Of a stretch of 64,000 nt of DNA, positions 20,261 to 29,395 are shown piece after piece. Within the stretch, counting starts at the first letter, position 1; each line of letters starts with the position of its first letter. The stretch is from Sipunculus nudus (taxonomy: Eukaryota > Annelida > Sipuncula > Golfingiida > Sipunculidae), in the NCBI GenBank assembly GCA_026874595.1, contig CM049315.1, positions 19,303,664 to 19,367,663 on the forward strand. Direction: 5' to 3'. The position numbers and the translations under genes were made by a program. The notes under the pieces are model-generated. The model ran no database searches. It saw only the letters and a program-made list of their open reading frames with translations, and had not been told where the DNA came from.

Positions 20261-21820
20261 AATATGTTGAAAGAATATCATGACAGATCAGCGGAAACAT
20301 GTCAATCTAGTCCTCCCCAAACAAATTTGGTACTCGTTAAAGAAACTGAAAAGAATGCCGAGGATGTTCTCATGAAGAAAACTGAACATCCTGTAAAACT
20401 GAACAACTCTGATATTTTAAATAATTTAGATCAGAAATTGTCACATTATGATTTCGATCAGTTATCAGAGTTGAAGGAAATCCTGCTAAATTATGACTCT
20501 TTATTTCCTGATGTCCCCAGTAGAACTAATGTACTACAGCATGATGTAGACGTAGGAGATGCTTCCCCTATTAAACAGGCACCATATAGAGCTGGTCCCC
20601 AAAAGTTACAAGCCATAAAGAATGAAATAAAGTATATGATAGAGAATGATATTATTGAAAACAGCAGTAGTGCCTGGAGTTCCCCATGTTTGTTGATAAA
20701 GAAGCCTGATATGACCTACAGATTTTGTACAGACTATCGAAAAGTTAACACTGTAACAACAACAGATACTTACCCTTTGCCCAGGGTGGAAGATTGCATT
20801 GATAGGATTGGATCTGCTACATATATTAGCAAGTTAGATCTGTTTAAAGGTTATTGGCAGGTACCTCTTACCGAACGGGCTAAGCAAATATCTGCGTTTG
20901 TAACGCCAAACGGTTTGTTCCAGTACAAAGTTATGCCCTTCGGAATGAAAAATGTGCCAGCCTGCTTCATGAGACTTAGGAATTGTGTATTATCTGGCTT
21001 AGATAACTGTAGTTGCTATATTGATGATGTTGTTGTATACAATCACATATGGGAAGGTCATAAACAAAGTTTGGTAGAACTCTTTGAGAGACTGAAAAAA
21101 GCTGGATTGACAGTTAATCTTGCCAAGAGTGATTTTTGTCGTGCAACTAACATATTTAGGGCACGAAGTAGGTCAAGGTTGTGTAAAACCAATTGCCAGT
21201 AAAGTATCTGCTATCGTAGAATTTCCAGTTCCTACTAATCGCAAGGAACTAATGCGATTCTTAGGAATGACTGGGTATTACAGGAAATTTTGTCAGAACT
21301 TTGCAGAAGTTGTAAATCCGTTAACGGACCTATTGAAAAAGGACAGAAAATTACATTGGAATAAAAACTGTCAAAATGCTTTTGAAAGAGTCAAAGCTAT
21401 ATTACAAAGTGCACCTGTGTTACAGGCTCCAAATTTTGATAAACCGTTTTCTCTCATGACGGATGCCAGCGATTGTGGTGTAGGCGCTGTGCTCATCCAA
21501 GACGATGACCTTAACATAAGTCATCCGGTTTGCTACTATTCAAAGAAATTTTTACCTCATCAAAAGAATTATTCTAATATTGAAAAGGAAACTGTCACTA
21601 TTGATGGCGTTACAGCACTTTGAAGTATATTTGGGCTCTACGCCTTATGATATAACTGTTTATACTGATCATAATCCCATAACATTTCTTCATAAGATGA
21701 AGAATAATAATCAGAGATTAATGAGATGGAGTCTAGCCCTGTCAGAGTTTAACCTAGTTATCAAACACATCAAGGGCTCCGATAACATAATCCCTGATAC
21801 GTTATCGAGATGTCATTAAT
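20261..21820 (+). pseudogene. Gypsy element 1 reverse transcriptase-RNase H
   Basis: The RT of Ty3/gypsy type starts after a short spacer: SSAWSSPCLLIKKPDMTYRF, FCTDYRKVNTVT, ISKLDLFKGYWQVPL (first Asp), and the catalytic YIDDVVVY. The usual substrate-loop sequence is changed (NVPACFMRL where element 2 has NSGASFQRL). The frame shifts near 21150 (before YLGHEVGQG) and near 21590. RNase H has LMTDASDCGVGAVL and YTDHNPITFLHKM, ending PDTLSRCH and TAA 21817-21819. Confidence 0.85.
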
Positions 21821-22045
21821 TTTGATCTGATGATTGACTCTTGTTATAGCCTCGGATATGTTCTGTCCTTTGGAGGAGTTGTATTACATATATTACAGAT
21901 ATTGCTGATTATACTATTTGTGATGATGATAATTAATTAGCTTTGAGAAACATAAACTAATGCTTAAGATGTCAAACTACTCATATACTCGTCATACAGT
22001 GCTAATGCTTTGCTCTCCTTGCCTTCTTTCTTTTAAGGGTGGGGG
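21821..22045 (+). other. Gypsy element 1 3' untranslated region
   Basis: No ORF of note. It ends in the purine tract AAGGGTGGGGG just before the LTR. Confidence 0.6.
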
Positions 22046-22766
22046 TGTTACATGGACGTCACCCGGACATCGGAGGATGGCGCCACGAAGTGGTGTGGCC
22101 GCCCCCGTTTTCCACGCTTATGGATCCACCCTGCTATCAGTGACTACTGACGCGCTTTGAGAAACATAAACACTATTCTGGGACCATTTAGTACTGGTTT
22201 TGCAGTTCTGACGGCGCTATCGTTTCTCTCAAGCAAAACCACAAACTTCTGTGGTTTCCACCCATTGTTGAAAGCCTATAAAACGAACTCGCCTGCAGTA
22301 CGAGGCGGGACTATTGATTTTGCTACGCCACGTTACTGTTTTCCCCGGGGACCGTGACCGTGGGCTCTTGGTCCCCAAGCCCACGGAATGCCATGGACCA
22401 CGCTATGAACTTTATTAGGAGAGACTTTGTTTTCTGGTGCCACATGGATTAGTACAGGACTTCAGTTTTGTGTGTGCCCGAACTATGTGTTGAAGATGGA
22501 CTTCAGTTCCTCATATACCGGATTCAGTTAAGTATTTCATTGCAGTTCGTTATTTAGAGACTCAGTTTTCCTTCAGAGACTTTGTTATAAATTACGTTAT
22601 GTATTGACTATTATATTATTTGTGTACGAATGTAAATATTGTAATATATGAATATAGCACTGTTTTGCACCCATATTTTGGATACGTATTCATTTGAAGA
22701 GAACGTGTCTGAGCATATGTGTTACGGTTCGGCCTGAGTTGTTTGGTGTGAAAAGGGACCGTAACA
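22046..22766 (+). repeat. Gypsy element 1 3' LTR (721 bp)
   Basis: The ends TGTTAC and GTAACA are inverted copies. TATA-like CCTATAAAACG near 22276. Not similar to the element 2 LTR. Confidence 0.8.
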
Positions 22767-22960
22767 CTATTGCATTAGCGAAAAATCCTATACATCAACA
22801 AAGATCAAAACATATTGATGTAAGATATCATTTCCTGAGAGATGCCGTTTCAAATGGCCATGATGTTGAACTGCGGTATGTACCATCAAGTGAAAATGTT
22901 GCAGATGTGTTTACAAAACCTGTATCAGGTCGTAGAATTGTTAAGTTATTACGGTATTGA
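22767..22960 (+). pseudogene. Copia RNase H C-terminus, third copy
   Basis: It repeats copy 2 from about 18108: IALAKNPIHQQRSKHIDVRY through ADVFTKPVSGRRIV, ending TGA 22958-22960. It has one extra codon (Asp in NGHDVELRY). It follows the gypsy LTR directly, so this Copia copy was interrupted within RNase H. Confidence 0.85.
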
Positions 22961-22993
22961 TGTAACAAAAGGTATCTCCAAAATAAGAGGGGG

Positions 22994-23292
22994 TGTAAAG
23001 TAATGCTATTACATATGTATTTTTGTGATAATTTTGTTACTGTCAGATATTGTATACTCCGAGATTTCTCCCGGACCTACATGTTATTGTATCCCGGACA
23101 TCCAAATTTTTGTATTAGTAAAGGTCAAGGTCTTTTCCGTGAACCGGTAGTAGTGAACCCCCGTTTTTTTTATATAGGAATCACGCCATTAAGATGTTCA
23201 CATGAAAGGGCTGTGTGTGAGCCAGTTATTTGTATCGCTGCGAATAAAGTCTGGAGTACCCCACTACTCTCGTCGTTATGTCTAATCCAACA
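22994..23292 (+). repeat. Copia 3' LTR, third copy
   Basis: It starts TGTAAAGTAATGC (a change from TGTTAAG) and ends TCCAACA. It carries a longer T run (about 23165). The exon copy A 3' half follows at AACACCACAG. Confidence 0.85.
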
Positions 23293-23622
23293 AACACCAC
23301 AGTTTTTGGCAAAGTGGAGTCATCTGAACTTCAGTATCAATATTTATATCATAATGGGGCTGTCTGGTCAGCTCACTATCAACATGGCACAAATTGTCAA
23401 ATAAAATTAGTGAAATTTACACCTGTCAGATGTATGCAAATGAATTTTAAACCCAGCAGAAATCCAATATATCTGCTTGGTAGTGATCTTGGAAGATTTT
23501 CATGCCTATTTGACCATCTCAAGAACCAAAAACTGCTTTGCGAAATACAGTTTGGTGTTCATAACTCGGTCCCTCTGTAGACCTGTATGGTCTGTAGACT
23601 GTCGTTGGCTTCCTATTCATGG
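23293..23622 (+). pseudogene. Unrecognised exon, copy A, 3' half
   Basis: Same protein as at 8881 (TVFGKVESSELQYQYLYHNG). It is broken by a TAG at 23578-23580 where the sisters have TGG, and lacks two residues in the DHDLKN region. Confidence 0.5.
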
Positions 23623-24810
23623 GGTTAAATGTTGTGACTTCCATTTTTAGCTCAGAATTACTGAAAGTCATCTGAACTATAGCGATCACTCTTTATCTGT
23701 TATCTGTCCAGTTGTCAGTGACCATGGCACAAATTGTAACCTTTAGGCCTAAAATCTTCTAACTTGACAGAGATGTAACGGTTATAAAGTATTACCGTCA
23801 TCCCCCCCCCCCCCGAAATATATATATCCCCGACTTATATAGTAAATACACATAGTAATTCAAGGAGTAATCAAGAAGAAGCCATGTTGTGGTAATGTGG
23901 CATTTTAAAATTAATTTCTTTTAAATAATTTTAATAAATTAATTATTCAGAATATTATAAATTCCAGCAGTGTGCATATTTTGATAATATATGAGCTAAA
24001 TTAGGGATATAAAATGGAGCAATTTAGAATTATGAATTCAGAATCAGATATTTTCATATATTTATTATTATGCAAATTTATTAAATATATATACATGTTT
24101 TGAGGTAAAAAACAAGGCCTACAGGCCTAATGCGAACCTGTGCATTAGGAAATACACCAGGTATATGAACAATGCAAGTACTAAACATTTTGTATAAGAA
24201 ACAATTACATAAACATCACTGCTGAAATTCTGGCATAGGTGCACACAACACAAAAATGACTGTAGCAGGCACCACCAGTCTTGTATACAACAAAGCTATC
24301 AGAGATATATACATATGCCCAATTTCAGACTGATATATCAAACCCCTCCTGAAAATAAGCAAATATTGAAACAATAATTTCTGTAGAAGAACACTATTGC
24401 AGTCCTCAGTTTGAAATAGACATAATGGCCATAAGACCAACTTAAGCTTTTGGCCAAAAGACTAAGTTCAAATTCATGTAACTCTAAAATTCATCAAATG
24501 CAAACCATTCGAACAAACTTGAGAGGGCTTGCCTCTGGAATCATTTCTGTAAAATATTGAACAATTTGGCTGGACCGTTTACATGCAAGGGCATGTGCCA
24601 TGTATGTTTCTGACATTTTGAGCGATATGTGTTCACATACATAGTATACAAAGCACATTTGTTATTCAGTTTATGACTAATTAAAGAATTTGGAAATTGC
24701 TCTTTTTTCACTCTTCATTTCAAAGTAGGCTACTCTCTTTTTCTCTGCAGCACTTACTCTTGTTAGGGTAAGTCAGAGTTTGAGGTTTTGTGTTTTTCTT
24801 TGCAACTCAG
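23623..24810 (+). repeat. Non-coding repeat unit between exon copies, copy 2
   Basis: Same unit as 9226-10563, with a longer C tract near 23802 and a deletion of the region near 24765 that in the other copies carries the AAGTTCAAGGTCAAATGTGG segment. The 3' splice site is altered (TTTGCAACTCAGG instead of TTTGCAGATCTC). Confidence 0.65.
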
Positions 24811-24987
24811 GGCAGAGACCAAAAGAAAATTTCTCATTAATAAGTTCAATCCAACTAACAACCCCCATAGATACAAAGGTCCCAGACCAGCCAACTGGCC
24901 TACAAATCAGAACTGGGCGCCAATTTATAAGTTTAGTAAGTGCCTGAGCTTTTATAATATATCCAATTTTATTTCAACATTTGGTAT
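24811..24987 (+). pseudogene. Unrecognised exon, copy B, 5' part
   Basis: AETKRKFLINKFNPTNNPHR and onward to STFGI, interrupted by a gypsy LTR after GGTAT. Confidence 0.55.
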
Positions 24988-25662
24988 TGTGATGTATGTC
25001 CGTACGCGATGGCAGGGCACTCACGGAAGGACCTTAGAACCATTGACCCAGGAACAACAGGAACGCGTTGACCCGTGTCGCTTACAGTCATCTATTGAAC
25101 TCCAGCAACAACAAATAAACAGACAAAGAGAATGTTTTCATTCATTCATTAACAGCGGTTAAACAACCTGAACTGGAATTTAAAAGTGGATCGATCGATA
25201 TTGCGTTAAGGTCCACAGACACTATAAATACCCTTCATTTAGTGATTTTGAATTGGGTTGCAAACAAGAACTGATATCCAGGGATATCCAGGCCTGATGA
25301 TGTGTAGACTCCTTGTGATAAGACGGGAGACATTTTGGACGTTTTGAACTTTATTATGGCTGTGCACGGATTATGAACTGAACTTTCGTTATGACTCCTC
25401 AGAGCAACCCCGGAGTCATTTTTATTTCGTCAAACCAGCACCAGTGACTTTGATTTACAGCAGATAAGTATTTCTTCATTTGTACCGCACCAAGATTTAG
25501 TTATTATGTGTTAGAGACTTTGTGTTCATGTATTGTATATATTGTAAATAATGTTTGTTTAAATAATTATATATATTTTGTACTATATTTGTGAGTCAGT
25601 TTTTCATTTTACATCTTCGTTGTGTGAGTGGAACTCGGGGATGTTTTGTGCTACACGCAACA
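24988..25662 (+). repeat. Gypsy element 2 LTR, extra upstream copy
   Basis: TGTGATG...GCAACA, 675 bp. Together with 24811-24987 it forms a unit repeated in tandem 853 bp downstream (25664-26514). Confidence 0.85.
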
Positions 25663-25840
25663 GGGCAGAGACCAAAAGAAAATTTCTCATTAATAAGTTC
25701 AATCCAACTAACAACCCCCATAGATACAAAGGTCCCAGACCAGCCAACTGGCCTACAAATCAGAACTGGGCGCCAATTTATAAGTTCAGTAAGTGTCTGA
25801 GCTTTTATAATATATCCAATTTTATTTCAACATTTGGTAT
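25663..25840 (+). pseudogene. Unrecognised exon, copy B, duplicated 5' part
   Basis: Tandem copy of 24811-24987, nearly identical, lying between two gypsy LTRs. It explains a false ORF at 25578-25862 that joins LTR and exon. Confidence 0.6.
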
Positions 25841-26514
25841 TGTGATGTATGTCCGTACGTGATGGCAGGGCACTCACGGAAGGACCTTAGAACCATTGAC
25901 CCAGGAACAACAGGAACGCGTTGACCCGTGTCGCTTACAGTCATCTATTGAACTCCGGCAACAACAAATAAACGGACAAAGAGAACGTTTTCATTCATTC
26001 ATTAACAGCGGTTAAACAACCTGAACTGGAATTTAAAAGTGGATCGATCAATATTGCGTTAAGGTCCACAGACACTATAAATACCCTTCATTTAGTGATT
26101 TTGAATTGGGTTGCAAACAAGAACTGATATCCAGGGATATCCAGGCCTGATGATGTGTAGTCTCCTTGTGATAAGACGGAGACATTTTGGACGTTTTGAA
26201 CTTTATTATGGCTGTGCACGGATTATGAACTGAACTTTCGTTATGACTCCTCAGAGCAACCCCGGAGTCATTTTTATTTCGTCAAACCAGCACCAGTGAC
26301 TTTGATTTACAGCAGATAAGTATTTCTTCATTTGTACCGCACCAAGATTTAGTTATTATGTGTTAGAGACTTTGTGTTCATGTATTGTATATATTGTAAA
26401 TAATGTTTGTTTAAATAATTATATATATTTTGTACTATATTTGTGAGTCAGTTTTTCATTTAACATCTTCGTTGTGTGAGTGGAACTCGGGGATGTTTTG
26501 TGCTACACGCAACA
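25841..26514 (+). repeat. Gypsy element 2 5' LTR (674 bp)
   Basis: TGTGATGTATGTCC...CACGCAACA, with TATA-like ACTATAAATACCC near 26073 and an AT-rich end of the promoter half. Differences from the 3' LTR are mostly C/T or G/A. Confidence 0.88.
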
Positions 26515-26519
26515 TAAAA

Positions 26520-26533
26520 TGTGGGCTCGTCCG
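26520..26533 (+). promoter_or_regulatory. Primer binding site, probable tRNA-Pro
   Basis: Five bases after the LTR, TGTGGGCTCGTCCG pairs with the 3' end of eukaryotic tRNA-Pro (…CGGACGAGCCC-CCA) apart from one position. The tRNA sequence is from memory. Confidence 0.6.
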
Positions 26534-26804
26534 CTTCCTTTCTCTTTTTGGCTCGTTTTCTTTAGGGGTATGAATTGGGGTTATTTCTACATTTTTTCAA
26601 ATCATTTTTCTATTTTGAGTATTGATTCAAATATCATAGAGTTTCATTTTTGATGTGAATTTCTAAAGTAAGAAAGACTCACAGTAAACATTAGTAACAT
26701 TGTAGTAGATTGTATTGTCATATATTTTTTAGAAATAAGTATTTCATATAGTAGAATATTGGTTATTTTATATTTTTATATGACAAACTCATAAAAAACT
26801 CAAA
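26534..26804 (+). other. Gypsy element 2 leader
   Basis: AT-rich untranslated leader between primer site and gag ATG. No other feature seen. Confidence 0.5.
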
Positions 26805-27785
26805 ATGGATATTGATAAATTTATAGTTAATCCCACTACGCAGTTCTTAGACCAAATGAAAAAAGTTGAGTTATTGGAAACTTGTAACAAATTAAATATA
26901 GAAGGAAAACAGTCAATGAGAAAGTTAGAATTAAAAAGGAGAATTGTAGATCATCTTGTGGAAAATGATCTGTTTGAGGATTCCGTTTTTGGATTATACC
27001 CTCCAGAACCACAAAAAGGTGCTGACTCTGGTCAATATGATAATCAATTTAAATTAAAAGAATTAGAAATAAATAGAGAACTACAAATGAAAGAACTAGA
27101 GTTAAAAGAACTAGAACTTAAATTAAAATTTGATGAGGATAAAAAAGAAAATTCTGCAACGGGTGGAATTTTAGACCCTAACAGATATATCAGATTAGTT
27201 CCCTCATTTAATGAAAAAGAAGTAGATAAATTCTTTCTACACTTTGAGAAAATCGCTAAAAATCTTAGGTGGCCAATAGAGTTGTGGCCTATTCTGGCAC
27301 AAAGTGTATTCACTGGAAAAGCCCAAGAAATATATTCTTCTTTATCTGTAGAAGAATGTTCAAATTATGATTCTCTCAAATATGCTATTCTTCATGCATA
27401 TGAATTAGTGCCTGAAGCTTACAGACAAAGGTTTCGAAATTTACGGAGAACATATATTCAAACTCATGTTGAATTTGCTCATAGGAAAGAGGTACTTTTT
27501 GAGAAATGGTGTAACTCAAAAACTGTGAATTCAGATTATGAGAAATTAAAACAACTGATATTAGTTGAAGAGTTTAAGAAATGTATTAGAGATGATATTA
27601 AGACATATTTAGATGAGAAGGAAGTAACTACGTTACAACAAGCGGCAAAATTTGCCGATGAATTTGCTTTGACTCATAAGAGTAAATTTGATAAATCAAG
27701 AGAAGTTGGTTTTCAAAGACCAAGAAATGTAAATGGTAGTGACAAAAAGGGGAGTCCACCTCGACCCAGAAAAGAATTTTCTTAG
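26805..27785 (+). CDS. Gypsy element 2 Gag with SAP-like N-terminus and SCAN-like capsid
   Basis: 326 codons. Residues about 10-55 (FLDQMKKVELLETCNKLNIE to RRIVDHLVEND) resemble a SAP-type helix-extended-helix. Residues about 80-115 form a Lys/Glu/Leu-rich coiled coil (KELEINRELQMKELELKELE). Residues 135-300 are the capsid: FFLHFEKIAKNLRWP, VFTGKAQEIYSSL, YELVPEAYRQRFRNLR and a C-terminal helical part resembling the SCAN domain of vertebrate zinc-finger proteins, which is known to derive from Gmr1-like Gag. The stop TAG 27783-27785 lies before the zinc knuckle; the same frame continues past it. Gag would assemble the particle. Confidence 0.82.
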   Translation: MDIDKFIVNPTTQFLDQMKKVELLETCNKLNIEGKQSMRKLELKRRIVDHLVENDLFEDSVFGLYPPEPQKGADSGQYDNQFKLKELEINRELQMKELELKELELKLKFDEDKKENSATGGILDPNRYIRLVPSFNEKEVDKFFLHFEKIAKNLRWPIELWPILAQSVFTGKAQEIYSSLSVEECSNYDSLKYAILHAYELVPEAYRQRFRNLRRTYIQTHVEFAHRKEVLFEKWCNSKTVNSDYEKLKQLILVEEFKKCIRDDIKTYLDEKEVTTLQQAAKFADEFALTHKSKFDKSREVGFQRPRNVNGSDKKGSPPRPRKEFS

Positions 27786-29057
27786 GGTAAAAAGGGTGAG
27801 ACAAGTGAAAAACCCAGATTGAGGACTGGACCTATCTGCTATTATTGTAAGAAACCAGGACATGTCATGGCTACGTGTCGGAGTCTCAAAAAGAATAAAG
27901 AGACAAGTCTTAAGGAAACGTCACCAAATGCACTCGTGAATACATACGAGGGCTTGCTTTGTGAACCTCCATCAGGGACAGTAGGTTTAAAGGATCCTGT
28001 CATTGTGGGAAAGAATAATGACTTTCAGGCTATTCGTAAAGAATTTAAGCCTTTTGTGTCAGAGGGTTTTGTATCTTTAAAAAGGGACAGTATTGAACCC
28101 GTACCAATCAAAATTCTAAGAGACACTGGAGCGTCTCAGTCTCTATTGTTAGAAAGTGAATTACCTTTCTCTGATGAGACGGCAACCGGAGAAATTGTAT
28201 TGGCTCAGGGTATTGAAGGTTCTATTGTTACAATACCTTTGCACGAAATTATTTTAAAGTCAGGGTTGGCGTCAGGTCCTGTTAAGGTCGGGATTTTGCC
28301 TAGCTTACCCGTAAAGGGAGTGTCTTTATTATTGGGGAATTATTTGGCGGGAGGAAATGTGACGGCTTATCCTTGTATGGTTTCTAAGCCGAGTACTGAC
28401 ATTGTTGATAAGGCGGAACATGAAGAAATGTTTCCGGCCTGTGCGGTCACTCGAGTGATGGCTAAAAAAGCCGATATGGTGGACGGGAGAGTCACCAATA
28501 ATATGGCCGTGGACAAAAGTTCCACTGTTAAGGCCAATGATATGGCTGTGACGAGAGATGTCATTGGTAAAGCCAATTATACGGCCGTGGACAAAGGTTC
28601 CACTGTTAAGGCCGCACCTAGGGCTATTGATAGCACCATTACGGCTGTGGATGGGAATTCCACTGTTAAGGTCGATATTAAGGTGGACGTAGATTCCACT
28701 GATGAAAAAGCCAATACGGCTATGGTTCATAGGACCAAAAATGATGATAATACGCCTACTGATATTAAAGCAGATAGAAATATTATAGATGATGATGTGA
28801 TAGATTTATCACAAACATTCATGAATGTCACTAACCATGATAATGACCAACCAGCGCTTTCTCATTCTCAATATGAGAAAAGAGCTGAGAAAATATCGGA
28901 TGAGACTTTTCCTTTAGGGAATAGGGATAATCTTTTGAAAGAACAAAAGAATGATACAGGTCTTGCACATTTATATGATTTGGTATTACTGAGTGAAGAG
29001 TTAGACAAGGTATCATCAGGTTATTTCATACTAAATGATATTTTGATGAGAAAATGA
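27786..29057 (+). pseudogene. Gypsy element 2 nucleocapsid knuckle, protease and linker
   Basis: It is in frame with gag after the TAG. A CCHC knuckle CYYCKKPGHVMATC comes early, then a retropepsin with RDTGASQS (Asp-Thr-Gly at 28122-28130), GIEGSIVTIPLHEI and VKGVSLLLGNYLAG as the flap-to-C-terminal part. A linker with degenerate repeats of AVDKGSTVKA (about 28490-28720) and VIDLSQTFM follows. It ends at TGA 29055-29057, again with the frame open beyond. The two stops separate Gag, NC-PR and pol in one continuous frame. Confidence 0.8.
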
Positions 29058-29395
29058 AAACCTAAAGATATTCCCTCAACAGAGGACTGGGCTACAGTTA
29101 ATCAGATTGTGATTCCTGAAGTGTATAGATCAGAAATAATGAAGATAGCTCATGAATCACCTTTGTCAGGACATTTTGGTGTAAACAAGACTAAAGAAAG
29201 GATACTAAGGCATTTCTTTTGGCCAAGAATGAATCAAGATAAAGCTAGGTTTTGTAAAACTTGTCATACTTGTCAAATTGTAGGAAAATACAATCATGAT
29301 TCACCAAAAGCTCCATTACAACCAATTCCAGTCATGGAAGAAGCCATGTCTAGAATTATTATAGACTGTGTTGGTCCAATGTCAAAAACAAACAA
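29058..29395 (+). pseudogene. Gypsy element 2 integrase, N-terminal part
   Basis: The HHCC zinc finger (SGHFGVNKTKERILRHFFWP, then CKTCHTCQ) and the first core Asp in IIIDCVGPMSK. Interrupted after this by a 2.6-kb hairpin-ended element; the domain resumes at 32035. Confidence 0.85.

Larger units (their letters stand above)
18419..22766 (+). mobile_element. INT-first Ty3/gypsy (Gmr1-like) element 1, 5'-truncated
   Basis: It begins inside the protease domain and runs linker - integrase - RT - RNase H - 3' LTR. Integrase precedes RT, opposite to canonical Ty3/gypsy, and matches Gmr1-like elements (described mainly in deuterostomes). The 3' LTR is 22046-22766. Its right edge lies in the Copia RNase H region (CTATTGCATTAGCG), its left edge in a Copia LTR, so the Copia 3' end is present on both sides and simple insertion does not explain it. 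Confidence 0.85.

Noticed and set aside
24788-25162. ORFs joining exon copy B with gypsy LTR (also 25578-25862)
   Set aside because: They span the LTR junction; the LTR part is non-coding.
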